Origin: Anaeramoeba flamelloides
Taxonomy: Eukaryota > Metamonada > Anaeramoebidae
Direction of reading: 5' to 3'
Length of the DNA: 64,000 nt
Assembly (NCBI GenBank): GCA_027625915.1
Contig: JANTQA010000033.1
Location: 7,564,001-7,628,000 of the forward strand
In this document: positions 21,033-35,200 of the stretch, one piece after another
Layout of the letters: each line of letters begins with the position of its first letter
Position numbering within the stretch: position 1 is the stretch's first letter
Position numbers and translations under genes: made by a program
The notes under the pieces: generated by a model
Seen by the model: the letters and a program-made list of their open reading frames with translations, nothing else
What the model was told of the DNA's origin: nothing
Databases searched by the model: none

Positions 21033-24000
21033 TTTGTTTTGAACAAAACACTTTTAACCACCACAAAAAATATTTTTTTCCTATTTCCAAAATAACAAAA
21101 ACGAACCCAAAAATCAAAACACAAAGTTTATTGTGACTCTTGTTTGTCTGCACTTGACGATGAGCTTATTGTCAATGACGACGACATGTATGACGATAAA
21201 TTCTCAAGCGTTGCTACACTGGCTGACGGCACTCACTCTGTAGTTGTTTGGAGATCATCTTACTCTTCAACTTACAACCTCAATATTGCTATTTTGGATA
21301 CCTCCGATCCACTTGTAGCCGATGGTGAAAGGCCAACACACGTTTACGAAGCACAACAATTGACCACTGGCCAAGCATATAATACCTACCCTGACGTCAC
21401 ACCACTCCATGACAACAAATTTTTAGTTATGTGGTCAGGAGGCGACGACAACTCCAATCTTGATATCTATGCACGAGTATACAAATACACTACTGGTGAA
21501 GGTTTCAAAACACTATCTACAGAGACTATAATTAACACCCACCTCTTAGAAAACCAAGAATACCCAACAGCGAGACTTGTTAAAGATGAGAACAACCCAG
21601 ATCGGGAAAAGGTTCTATTAGTTTGGTCGTCTCAAAATCAAGATCCTTCAGATGCAGGTGTTGTTGCTTCTTATGGTGTTTACTGTCAGCTTGCAGAATT
21701 CACAGACTTGAACAACTTTGAACTTCTCGGAGATGAAGAGAGATTAAATGAAGAAATTCCAAACAGTCAATTTAAACAACACATGTGGTCGCATACCACC
21801 GACGGATCTGTTGTTGTTGTCTGGGAATCAGCAAATCAAGATAGCTTTGCCTCTGGTGTTTTTGGACGCGTAATTGATTGTACAGGTGAGGAAGCAACGT
21901 TCAAGAGTGATGAATTCAAAATCAATTACAATACCGACTATAACCAACTGCAAATTTCTGTTTCAGGAAGTCATGAGGAGGGCTCGAATTTAGTTGTCTT
22001 TACATGGGCATCCAAACATGATCATGTGGGTTACTACTCAATTTATTATCGTGTAATGGATCTGGATTACACCCAATATGAAAACGGAATTCCTAAATTC
22101 ATCACTGAAGATGTCTTGGTTTCTCAAAATCTCAACGGATATTCTGATGACATGGCCGATCCAATGATCGCCTTCACCAAGGGCAATAATGTTGTAATTA
22201 TTGGTTGGACATCGAAGGATCAAGATTACGCATATAATAGTTTGACAAGAGATTATGAAAACTCCGATGGTGTCTATGCAAGAGCATATGATTCGAGTAG
22301 CTGGCAAACCTCAGGCTTATCAGTAATAAGCGACGAATTTCCAATTCATTCTGGCATGACCTTTGATCAATCCGAAGTCAGAATTGACGCGATTGGTGAC
22401 GAAAATGATATCATTTTCACATGGACATCTGGCTCAGCGATCCAAAAATCCCAAATTATAACAAGGTTATGGGGATTTGGAGGCGTTCCACCAGTCAAGA
22501 TTAACGATATGGTAACCCAAAACTTGATGGCAACTGTTCAACATACCTATAATGTCGAAAAAATTATTTTTGAGGATATCAACGACCAAAATTTGACTTA
22601 TACGGCCTATGAATCAGGTACTGATACGCCTGTCGACGATTGGATTACCTTTAATGTCTTAGCCGGCGATTATTTCCAATTTGTTTTCGACACACCAGCA
22701 GTGTGTTCTGGAACTTATGATATTGAAATCAGAGCTCAAAATGAGTGTGACGGTTACACAGTTGCACCATTAACAATCAATATTGAGAATCAATCTCCAG
22801 TGGTACCTGCTGCAGTTACAGGCCAAACAGTTGATGCAAATAGCCTTTACACATATACAATTTTAGATTCTGAATACTATGATAACGATGGCGATCTCGA
22901 CTACCCATTGACAGTAAATTTACCAGACTTTTTGTCCTTTGACGGAAGCGTTATTAGTGGTACAGCTCCCGATGGATGTGGAACTGATTCACAATCCTTT
23001 GATATCCAAATTATTGCCATAGACGACTGTGACCAACAAAGTTCTGTAACTTTCACTGTTGATATTATCAACGAGGGACCTTCTTATAATGGCGGATTAA
23101 CTGGTAAAGAAGTTACCGCAGGACAATTAGCAGATCCATATGACATTTCTAGTTTCTTTACTGAACCCGAAGGAGGCGACTTAACATTCACTTTTGAATT
23201 AACTGATACTTCCAAAACAAACCCAAGTTGGAATATTTTGGATGAAAATACAGGCGTTTTCAATTGGAACGTACCAAATACACAACCAGCAGAAACCCTT
23301 GAAATTAAAGTTATCGCCACTGATGCTTGTGGAACATCAGAAAGTGGGAACTTTTTACTTACTGTCATTAATGAGACACCTGAGAAAAAAATTACAATTG
23401 ATACCAAAGATTTGGACGCATCGTACTATTGGACTTTTAAAATTGAAATTGGGACGATTGTTGATCCCGAAGGAGCAACAATTACCTATGAGGCATATAC
23501 CATTCAAGGAGAACAGTGGTGGTCTTTTGATTCTAATAGCCTAACATTTTCAGGAACAACACCAAAGGATTGCCGTGGAGAATATATCATTGGACTTAAG
23601 GGCTCTGATCCATCGGGGCAATATGATGAAACACAATTCAACGTGAATGTTGGTAATAATCCCGCACCCGAAGCAATTGGAACCATTAATCGACTGGAGG
23701 GCATTGCCAATCAACCATTTACCCACACGTTTATTATGGAAAATCTCTTTACTGACGACAATATGGACACTATGACCTATAAAGTTAGCGATTTCGATAA
23801 TGAAAATGTACTAAACGGTATCGACTTTGATGGCATAGATACAATTTTCAATTCCAAATTGGCGAGTTATTGTAATGATGTAGTCACTTATAAATTATGG
23901 GCAATTGACGAATGTGACAGTTCTGTTAACATTGAATTTGAAATACTATTTGTTAATTATGAACCAACAGTGGTGGATCCACTTTCAAACGAAACATACA

Positions 24001-27000
24001 CAATTGACTTGGAAAGTGTTAAATATTATCTTGACACTGACGAAAGAACAGCATTTGAAGACTTAAATGAAGAAGAGTTATCATATGAATATAATCTAAT
24101 TTTAGATGATGGTACCAGAACACAGGCATATTGGGTAACCTTCCAAGACACGAGTGATCCTGTTTATTTTGATATCGATTTAGAAGATCTTTGTACAGCT
24201 AGCCATCATTTTGAAGTAATTGCCACTGATAAATGTAATAAAAATGCTACCTCTGACTTTTGGATCCATACAATCAATTATGAACCCACTATAGATGATC
24301 AATCAACTCTCGATGGACATACCTTCACAATGTACAAAAATGAAGACTTTTTTGTAAGTCTTGCTAATACCTTTAACGATGATGAAGGAATCTCTGGATT
24401 GACATTAACCTTGGAAGCTCTTGCAGATAATGGTGTTGACACTCAAGACTTGCCTTATTATTTGGATTTCGACAGCCAGGATCAAACTTTACAATATAAT
24501 GGAGCAGAAATTTCTGAAGTATGTGACGAAACACACACTCTTATTTATACAATAACAGATAAATGTGAGCAAACTAAAAGTGTCCAATTTGAGGTCTCGT
24601 TTGAAACAAGACCACCAGTGGTGGTTGCACCAGGTATTGAAGATCTGGAAATTACAACCTTCATGCAGTCAATCAAAGTTGAATACGGATTAGCCTTTAA
24701 TGATCCAGACGATGAATTCTTAGAAACAACAGTCTATAAAATTGTCGATGAAGAGCACGTATCAATTGATACCATTTCATGGATCACTGATCAAAGAAAG
24801 GATGAAGGGGAACCTGATGATTATCAGAGTAATTACCTTGATGTCGACCTCTATGAACAATGTGACGGAACACATGATTTCATTGTTTATGCTGAAGATG
24901 TCTGTAACAAAACAGTTTCGGAAACTTTTACAATTACCATTGACAACACAGCTCCTTATATCATGGATGATGCAATTTTGCCATCAAAAATAATTGAAGG
25001 AGAACAACAATTACCATTTTACATTGAATTAGGAGAAATCTTTGCAGATGATGATGATCAAGCTACATTTGAAACCTATGTTGTCGAAAAGGATTCAGAG
25101 GAATTACCTATTTGGCTCGAGTACAATGGAGACGATTTTGCACTTTCAAGTATCAACAGTGGAAACGATAATTTACCATCGATGTGTGACTCAGAATTTG
25201 AGATGGTTTACTACGCAATTGATAGATGTGGCAATAAAGCATCATACGAATTTACCTTAAATATCGTCAATAAGGCACCAACGATGGATCATGACATTGA
25301 AGACATCACAGTCAATGCAGTAGACTTGGAATATATTGCAAACTTTGAAACCCTTTATTCTGACGTAAATAATGATGTAATTACATACAATGCTTGGCTA
25401 ATGGACGACACACTCGGCAAACAAGACTTACCAGACTGGGTATTATTTGATAACACATTGCCAAAATTCACCTTTAATGTTACATACAAATGTTCAGGAG
25501 ATTACACTTTCTCCATTCGTGCCAATGACGGTTGTAGCGAATTTATTGATGATGAATTCCAATTCACAATCGTTAATCAACCAATCACCATAAACGAAGA
25601 TGCCAACTTCCCAGAGCAAATAAATGCAAATTCCAACTTACCATTTAGCTATGATCTTCCTTATCCATTTTTTGACCCAGATAACATACAATATCTCTTT
25701 GAATTCGAAGTTCTCGATCTTGACAACGTAAAACCAGATTGGTTAGATCTAGATCCTCAAACATGGATTCTTTCAAGTACAAACAATGGAATCGATAATT
25801 TATTAGCTGGCTGTGATAAAATTATCCCATTAAAAATAACTGCACTCAATGATTGTGAGCAAACCGCTGAAATATTATTTGACCTAATGTTAGTTAATAC
25901 AGGACCAACAAGTAATGACATTCAAGACATTAATGTCGACAAAAGCCAAACAAAATCACATTTCTTAGATTTAACAGGCTACTGGTCAGATATCAATAAC
26001 GACAATTTAATTTATACAGCCTTTGAAGTTATTGACGGTGAGGAGGTAGCATTAGATAGTTCCTGGATTACCTTTGATGCAGCAACACCATCATTTACTT
26101 GCGATTTCACCAATAAATGCGATGCAGTTCACACTTTCAATGTCTATGGTACAGAAGCAACTTGCGGAGAAGAATCAATGGAATCATTTAGTATTACCAT
26201 TGTCAACTCTCCACCTGAGACTAATATTCCAATCCAGAAAGAATTTACAGTTAATTCCCATTTACCATTCTCTTTGCAAATTGAAAACCCATTCTCAGAC
26301 CCCGATTCGGATACATTAACTTATGAAATGTATGACCAAAATTTACGATCAAGAAGAGGAGCAAAAGAAACACTCACAGCCATAAATTCGCTATCCGATA
26401 ATATGGAGTTCGATACTGAAAGTTTCATATTAAGTACCACAAATTCTGGTTCAGATAATGCACCAGTTATTTGTGACACATCAAGACAACTATTTCTGAA
26501 GGCATCTGACACATGTGGGGAATCAAACACCGTTGAAATCACTGTTAACTTTAAAAACACTGCTCCAACTAATACTGGTCTTGATGATTTTACCATGACA
26601 GTCTTGGATCAAACCCAGACCCTGAACATGGCCGGAATATTTTCCGATGCTAACGGCGACGATCTCGAATACACAATGAGCTACGAAGGAACGCCTATCG
26701 GGGAATATTCGTGGATCAACTTTGATGAATCGATACCATCAGCCTCATTTGACGTCACTGAGCAATGTAACGAAAACTTTTTATTCAAAGTTACCGCTGA
26801 AGATGAATGTGGTGCCACGTCTGATGCCACTTTTACACTTTCCACTCAAAATTTAAAACCAGAATACCATGACATATTTGTTGAACAACAAGCATTCTCT
26901 CACGAAATCTGGACCTACTCAGTTCCAGAGGGCTCCTTTTCAGACCCAGAGGGACAGGATCTCGATTACACATTTACAGTTCTTAACAAGGATCAATTAG

Positions 27001-28463
27001 GGGATGAGCTCTATTACGACTGGATTGAATTTAATGCCGAGACATTGATGTTATCTGGCGATCCACCAGAAATTTGTAATATCGTTCTTGAAATTGAGAT
27101 AACAGTCGAGGACAATTGTGGACTCACCGAAATTGGCACATTTAACCTAACAGTTACTGACTCTGAAAGGCCAATTCCAGTCATCGAGGAACTTGATACC
27201 GAACATATTCTCCCCGGCGAGTCTTGGGAATATTATATCAATCCTGAATGGTTTATATCCGAAGACGACAAGCCCCTAATATTCCACGCTGAACACAAAG
27301 ATGCAGATGATGGCGTATTATTACCTGACTGGCTCAAATATGATGAAGACAATTTGAGATTATACGGTACAGTCCCAGCAGATACATGTATTGAAACCTG
27401 GTGTTTGTACATTGTCGCTACAGATCCTTGCGAGAACCGCGCAACCATTGACTTTTCGATCGCCACCATTAATAACCCACCTCAGGTGAACATGGCAATC
27501 CCCAACGACATAACCTCAGGCGGCGTTGAATGGGAATATTCCTTTGACGCATATACCTTTACAGACTACGAGGACGATACACTTTCCTATTTTGCCACCA
27601 TTGCTGACGCAGAAAACAGCGATTTGCCAGAATGGATGCACTTTGATCCAGATTTTAGAACATTCTCGGGAATGACACCATTTGAAGACTGTGCTATCTA
27701 TAACATTCCAATTAGAGTATTTGCCAACGACCACTGTACTGAAAACCAAGTATTTGCCGACTTTGAATTAACCATCGGCAACATCAAACCAGAAATTACA
27801 TGTAATGGCATCGAAGATCAAGTGACCCATCAAGGCCATTGGTTCGAATTCACAATCCCAGAAGACGCCTTTGTTGACGCAGATAACGATGAACTCTATT
27901 ATCACGCAGTTCTTTCAGATATTAACTCACTACCCAACTGGATCACTTTCGAAAACGGAACCTTTACAGGAATTGTTCCAAACCAATGCTTTAAAGTCTA
28001 TGAATTCTTGATAACAGCCTATGATCACTGTGGTGACAACATCAGCCAAAAATTCAAATTAATCATCGACGACCCAGCTCCATACGTCGACAACGCTTTG
28101 GGAAGCATGTGGCTGAAATCAGGCCGCTCATGGACATTCCAAATCCCAGAAGATCACATTTTGGATCCATTCGACGAAGAATTAACCTTTGATGTAAGAC
28201 TAGTCGGTGCTAGCAACGAGCGTCCTTTACCATCTTGGCTCGAATTTGACTATGAAACAATGACCTTTATCGGCGTACCTGAATGTGATGGTACCTATGA
28301 AATCGCAATTACAGCTACAGATGCTTGTGGTCAACACATTACAGATATCTTTACTTTGACAGTTAGTGGTTGTCAAAATAATTCTCCAGATCATTGGACA
28401 AATATCCTTAGTTGGTGCTCTGCAGTTGGTATTTTATCACAATTCACAACAGGATCTTTCTAA
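20715..28463 (+). CDS. Giant secreted protein: 7-repeat propeller-like head plus 19 CADG repeats
   Basis: Two exons, 20715-20763 and 21127-28463 (A|TT junction, intron GTAAGC...CAAAG, 363 nt), give 2461 residues. Exon 1 encodes a signal peptide (MNKLFAFLFIASIFST), which fixes the start; without the splice the big frame has no ATG near its beginning. Residues ~20-465 hold seven repeats built on VVVW(E/R/S)S with GVYAR-like tails, resembling a seven-bladed propeller. Residues ~470-2430 hold 19 repeats of ~103 residues of dystroglycan-type cadherin-like (CADG/He_PIG) type: LPxW(I/L)xF, a SG or FxF turn, then CxxxxxFxIxAxDxC and an N..P boundary. Nearly every repeat has a Cys pair about 13-16 apart, so probably one disulfide each. 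No membrane segment is seen; the tail (ILSWCSAVGILSQF) is only mildly hydrophobic. Inferred role: extracellular adhesion or carbohydrate/protein binding. GC content is visibly above the flanks. Confidence 0.88.
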
Positions 28464-28844
28464 ATTAGTCTTTTCTTTTTTTCATTTTGATTTTTATTTT
28501 ATTTTTACATTTATAATTTTAAAAATTAAATGTCTTTAATTTATTTAATTATGAACTTTTCTAAATATTTTTTTTATTAGACAAAAAAAAAAATAATATT
28601 TTACATTAATAAAAATTTTGATACTTAATAATCTTTTTTGTTTTGTTTTTAATTTCAATTTATATTTTTTTATCATTTTCTTTTTTTTTTATCAGCGAGT
28701 TTATAAAAAAAAATGGAGATAATTTCTTATAAAATATTTTTTGAGAAACTGAATTCCAATAAAAATCATTGAAAGATCTTAAAATTTCTATTTATCATTA
28801 ATTGATTCGACATAATTATTCAATTTGTTTATTTTTTAGAATTA

Positions 28845-29285
28845 CAGCTGTTCCAAGGCTACCGTGAATTTTTATATGAATCAAATTTTGATGCTGATAT
28901 AAACTCCATTTCACTCAAAGGGGCCCAGCCAAAAATGAAAAAGTCACTTTATTTTTAAGAATCAACCAAACTTAGATTGTTTAGAAATATTTAGAAATAA
29001 TAAACTTCTTATAAGAGTCCATAATTATAAAAGAAACCCCTGAATAAACCATAAATTTCAAAAAAAAAAAAATGTTAAAAAATTTTTTGGGGACCCATTA
29101 ATTGGAACGTCTCGTGCAAAATTCTCAATTTCTTTAGAATACTAAAATTGTTGATAATGAGATTTTTTACTTGTAAATGTATGAATTTTAAAAGAACATA
29201 CAAAGCTTAACTTTTCTTAATGTTTATTTCGTTTTTCAAACATTTTTTTTTTCAAAGTTAATTTTTAAAAAAAAAAATAAAAAAG

Positions 29286-29319
<34 letters not shown>

Positions 29320-29817
29320 CAAAAAAAACAAAAAACAAAATTTTACAAAATGAGAAAAAATGATTTTGATCTAAAAATTGAAAATTTTAGTTTGATAAGA
29401 GTAATGAATTAAACTCATAGAATGTCTTCCATTTCTTCAATACAACTGGGCCCCTTTGACTGAAAAAGAGTTTAGATTTTTAAAAAGTTGGATATGAGGA
29501 TAAGAAAGCTCATATTGAAAAAAAATTTTCACAAATGACCTCATTTGAAAGATTTTCTTTTGATAGAAGAAAAATTAATTTTCAGATCCCTAAATTGTTT
29601 CAAACCTGGAAAATCTGTTGAGATGCCACTTAAAAGTTTCTCTTTAAATACCAAAAATATTTTTGATCTTATCACAAGAAAATCTTTCAAATGAGGTCAT
29701 TTGTGAAAATTTTTTTTCAATATGAGCTTTCTTATCCTCATATCCAACTTTTTAAAAATCTATATCAGCATCAAAATTTGATTCATATAAAAATTCACGG
29801 TAGCCTTGGAACAGCTG
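28845..29817. mobile_element. Fold-back DNA element with TA duplication, carrying a MITE
   Basis: Outer arms begin CAGCTGTTCCAAGGCTACCG (28845) and its inverse (to 29817), with TA at 28843-28844 and 29818-29819. The inverted arms continue inside as 29475-29553 and about 29672-29760 (GGATATGAGGATAAGAAAGC and its inverse). Without the MITE the element is ~400 bp with ~137-bp near-perfect arms. The CAG-type terminus and TA target suggest a non-autonomous Tc1/mariner-type element. Confidence 0.8.
28902..29472 (+). mobile_element. Family-1 MITE inserted in one arm of the fold-back element
   Basis: 571 bp, ends AACTCCATTTCACTCAAAGG and GGGCCCCTTTGACTGAAAAA then GAGTT, flanked by TA (28900-28901 and 29473-29474). 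The opposite arm of the host element reads GATGCTGATATAGATTTTTA, i.e. the uninterrupted site with a single TA, which proves the TA target duplication within the window. Near-identical in long stretches to 14421-14984. Confidence 0.88.
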
Positions 29818-32246
29818 TATATTTTGTTTTTGGAAGATTGTAAGCTATATTTTCTTTTTAGATCATTCTAAATTTTTTTCCAAAGAGGTTGAATCTTGAT
29901 AAAAATTTGGATGAAAGGGAAAACTTACAATTGTCTTTTATAATTTAAATAATCATTTAATTCAGTCATAAAGTACATTTTTTTTTATGAAACTTTAGTC
30001 TTATATTTGAATTTTGTACAACATAATTGTTTAAATTTTCATTTTTTGTGAATATTATAATAGAGATATTTTGAATTACACACTTGAAATACTGATTTAA
30101 TTAGTATTAAAATCCCACTTAATTTTAATTACCTAATTTAGAAATAGAATTACTTTAAAAACTGTAATAATTTGAAATATGAAAAAAATAAAGGATATTT
30201 TTTTTTGAAAATACTTAAATATTTAAGATACTATTTTTTGTCTTATCATTGAAAATATGTGAAAAAAGGTTATATTATTCAAAATTTAAAAATCTACAAA
30301 CCTACGAGAGAAAAGAGGCCGTTTCAAATGAACTAAAATCAGAATCAGTTATACAACTTTAATACAAACAATTTTATCGTTATATATTAGACCACAAAAA
30401 GATATAAATCCATGATGACTTAAAATGAGAACAACATTGAGTTGTAGTAGCTGATAATAATTATCTTATTGGGAATCATAGTTTATTTTTTTCCCAAATG
30501 TAATAGGGTAATTATTTTCGAAAGTATCCGGTTAAAATCATTTAAAAAAACTTATTTATCAACTTTAGAGAGATGAGTTATCATTTTTAAAAGATTTTAT
30601 ATTTCGATTGAAATTTTCGGTCAAAAGATCTAAAACTTTTTCTTTGAATTTTTGGATCTATTTAGAAATATAAAAATTTTCCAAAAGTTTGTATTTGGAA
30701 GAAAGCGCACTTTTAGTAATTGTCAAGGGTCTGTATGAACAAAAATATAATTTAAACTTTTATCTTATTGTAAAAATACAAGAGAAATAAATCAAAATAT
30801 TGAATACTTGAAAATCTAAAAAAAATTATCTTTTATATAATTTTTAAAAATTTAATAAATTTCTTGAAATTTAAAAGAATAGACAATATACTTTATAAAA
30901 TATTCCAAGTATAGACAAGAAACTATATGTATTAAAATCAAGTTATTGGAAAATATCTATTTTTATTTTAATTATTATTATAATTATTAATTTGAATTCC
31001 TATAATTTGTTTGAAAATATTTAAATAATTGAGAAATATGAGTGAAAACCATTGGATACATTTAATCATTGGGTTACTAATAATTTATTGAAAGAATTAA
31101 AATTGTATTATTAACTATTGATTATAAAGAATCAAATTGAAAAGTATTTCTTTTTGTTAAACGTTGAATTTTCTAGTCTTTAAAAAAGTATTTTGGGGAA
31201 ATTTTTAATTTAAAGTTAAATTGTTTAACTCTGATTTTATTGTTAAACAAATAGTCAAAAAATCATACAAACCGTTCTTTATAACAATGAATTATATTTT
31301 TGCAAGTTTCAAAAAATTATGTAATTGTTTTGAAATAAGGACAATATTGTTAAAATAATCTGTCAGAAAAGATTAATCTGTATTTTAAAATAATAAGCCT
31401 GCTTTTTTTTTTGTTATAGAAGACCTAAACATGAACCCATCAAATTAAACTGATAATAAACCTTAATTAAGTCTAGTAAGGGTTTGATAAAGTTCTATTA
31501 TTTGAATATAAATTCTAAAAATAAAGGATCAAATTGGAAAAGTTATCTCAAAAACTATGTGGAATTTTGAACTTTTTGAAAATCAAGGTAATTTAAACAA
31601 ATCTTAGAAAATGATAATTCTTTTTGAAAAAAGGATTTGAAAATAAGTTTGGCCTTATACTAATCCGATTTTTACTTTCTTTTTAAAAGTCAAGATTTTT
31701 CTAAAAATCTTTTGATTTATGATTATTAAATTTTACAACAAGATTTATTTAGTTTAATAGCCCCTTAAATAAAGTAATTAGACCGTTTATAGTTAAAAAT
31801 TTAGTTAACTAATATCATACTTTGAGAGAAGGTCTTTATTATAAAACAACTTTACTTTATTTCTTTTTCTTAAAAAACCCTTTTTAAAAAATTTCTATCT
31901 GAGTAAAAAAATATATTTTTTATCAAGGTGATGAACCAGGTTCGTAGAACAGAAGCAAAATTGATCGCAAGGTCTTCTAAGTGTAATAAAAATTGATAAT
32001 TGGAACACAATCAAAATTGAGAAAATTTAACAAAATATTTTTTCAATCCAACAGAAATATCATTTTTTAAAAGTTAAAATAATTTTATTTATTATTCTTA
32101 TTCTTATTAAAATTGTTGAGACCAAATTGAGAAAGAAGAGTTGTGCTTTTAATTCAAATTTTAGTATTCAATCTTCAACGATCATCAGAATTTTTCAACC
32201 AATCACTTTTTTCTTTTGTTTAATTTTTAACTTTCCGAATTAACAA
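29818..32246. other. Intergenic AT-rich spacer
   Basis: About 2.4 kb before the kinase gene. I see no coding, RNA or mobile element signal; composition is uniform A/T with short homopolymers. Confidence 0.5.
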
Positions 32247-35200
32247 ATGTCACTTTCCACTCCTCTTAAAGGCCGTTGGAAATTGCTCAACAAAATTGGA
32301 CAAGGGGGTTTTGGTAAGATAAAATTTTTTTCTTTTTCATTCCCTTTCCTTTTTTTCCTTTCCCTTTTTCGATTTTTGGGTTTTCTTTTTCCATTTGCTT
32401 GTGAAGAAATTTTTTGTTGAGAATCAGATACTTTAATTCGAAAAATGGAACCAAAATTAAATTCAGCGAATTTACAAAAATATCTCTTTGTGTTTCTTAT
32501 TTTTTTTTTAAAAATTAACAAACAAATAACAAAAAACACTTTGATTTTCTTCTTGTTAAAAAAAATACTCTTCAACACACACACATTCTCTCATTCCCAA
32601 TTTTAGGAGAGATTTTTTGTGTTTATGATCTTGAAACACAGCAAAAAGCGGCTGTAAAAATGGAGAGAATTGATCGAAACAAAAGGGCTCTCAGACTTGA
32701 AATTGCTGTTCTTCGCAAGATCCAGGGTAAATTCACTTTCATCGGTTTTGGAATTTTCTTGATAAATCATTAAAAGTCTCAAAACAAGAACATTTAATTC
32801 CGTTTTTTTTTTTTATTTTTTTATTTTTTTTTTCTTTTCTTGGCTTTTTAATGTACGACCAACTCTTGTCCACAAACAAACAAACAAACAAAAAAACAAA
32901 CGTACGAACAAACAAACAAACAAATGAACAAACCAAACGAAACAATTAATTGTTTGGAAATTTGCTTGTCCAATTTTTAAATTTTTTGGAACCAATAGAG
33001 TCACGTTTTTCTGCAAAATTTATCTATTGTGGAAGAAATCAGGTTTATAATTATTTGGTAATGGAATTACTTGGTACAAATCTCTCGACATTAAGAAAAA
33101 AACAACCACAAAAAAGATTTTCTTTAGCAACTACTTTAAAACTTGGGGTCCAAGTAATAATTTTACAAATTTCTTTTTAATGTTTTGATTTAATTTTTCT
33201 GAAAAAAAAAAAAAAAAACTATTCCTTCTCCAATTAATTTGCTATTCCTTATTTTGCTTATTATTTATCTTGCAAACACACCTCTTTAATTTTAATTCTA
33301 ACTGTCTTGTTTAAAAAGATGATTTCTGCGATTGAAGATGTTCATGAAGTTGGGTATCTTCATCGTGATGTTAAAGCTGTAAGTCTAAATCTATTTTTTC
33401 CGACTAATTTCCTTTTTGAACAATGCTTTCAAAAACAAAAACAAAGAGCCAGATTCCAGATTAGTCTGTATTGTTGTTACCAATTCTATTTAACAATTTC
33501 TTTTTTTGTCTCTCAAACATTCCAATTTTAAAACAACCAAACCTTTTCAACTGAAAAAAATATAAAGTCAAATTTTGCTTTACGGATACCAAGAAATATG
33601 AAACCAAAAAATGGATACTCTCCAGGCTATTGTTGTATTATAGATTTTGGTCTTGCAAGAAAATATATAACATCAGAAGGGCAACTTAGACCAGTACACC
33701 TTTGTCCCTTTTTTCTTTTTAAAATCGACTTGAAAAATAAAACCTCATTGCTTTTCTGGGATACACGTTCTTCCTTATTAATCTCTTGGCTTTTTAATAT
33801 CTCATCGATTAAAAAACAAAACAAAAAAAAACAAAACATAAAAAAAAAATATAGCCCCGAGACGAAGTTGGATTTAGAGGAACTGCAAGGTATGCCTCAA
33901 TAAACTCCCACGAAGGCACAGAATTAAGCAGAAGAGATGATCTATGGTCCTTATTTTACCTATTTATTGAATTTTTAGAAGGATCACTACCTTGGGAAAG
34001 GTTAAAAGAAAAAGAGGAAATTGCCAAAGTGAAAAAACAATATACAAACGTTGGCATGTGTAAAGATTTACCTGAAGAATTCACAACATTTTATAAACAT
34101 ATAGAAAGTTTAGAATATGCAGACAAACCCAATTATAAATATTTAAGAAGATTATTAACAGACATATATCTTAGATATGGCTTTGATGAAAACACGAAAT
34201 ATGATTGGGAGAAAATTAAAGAGAATACACATCCAAACAAATCCAATCCTAAAAATCAAAAAATGTATGACTTTTTATTTTCATTTTCAACGATTTTTTT
34301 TTAAAAATCTTTTCTTACATTTACTTAATGATAATATAGAATAGGACTGCTTGTTTTTTTTTTATTTTTCATTGATTATTATTTAATTCACTTACCACTA
34401 TCTTTGAAATGATTATTAACAATTAAGTGCCCAACAAAACTCTCACCACCCTTCCAAATTATTGCTTGTGTATGCACTAAACAATCTTTTTAATAACATC
34501 CACTCTAAAAAATTAAAAATAATTGTAAAAAACAAAATTACAAAATAGAAAAGATATATTTGTATGAATTACTAAAAATTACAGAATGTGGAAATCATAA
34601 AAAAATTATTTGATATCAAGATATTACAAAAGTTGAAAATTAGAAAATCAAAAAATAAAATTTATCAATTATCCTTAAAAATTATTTATTTAATTTAATC
34701 AAAGTGAAATTTTAGTGTTACCCTATAAAAAACAGTAATATGAGATTATTTCACTTTAAAAAAAAAACATACTTTTCACAAAAATCATACAAATCATAGA
34801 AATCATATGAAATGATTAAATTTAATAATAGTATTATTCTGATAGATATTAATTTTGAGAATAAAAAAAAATTACAAAATTAATCATGCTACTCCTAGAT
34901 CAAAATAACAAATCGAATATAACACTGATAAACTACAATTAAAAAAAAACCCTAGAATGGAGTTTTAAAATTAATTCGTAAAATAAAAATGTTAAATCAG
35001 GAAAATTTTACATTTTATAAAGAGTGGAAAATTTACAATATTAATTATCAATTCTTATTATTAAATGCTGAATTTCTCCATTTTGTCAATATTCCACTTT
35101 TTCCCAAATTAACATTTTTTAAAAAAGTTAATTTTTTTGAGTATTTTACAAAGTTTGAGAAGAATGAACATTAAATTTAAACAATATAACGTATACCTTT

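Noticed and set aside
22038-27749. Open frames in other frames within the giant cadherin-like gene
   Set aside because: Shadows of the single long frame; they lack repeats or known motifs.
21127-28463. Bacterial contamination for the giant adhesin-like gene
   Set aside because: A signal-peptide exon with a GT-AG intron precedes it and the flanks are the same AT-rich, repeat-bearing DNA as the rest.
33598-34304. Taking the kinase pieces as separate short genes, or ending the kinase at 34304
   Set aside because: Each piece is bounded by in-phase splice sites and together they give one kinase domain; the 34265-34304 tail is low-complexity F-rich sequence after a GTATGA donor.
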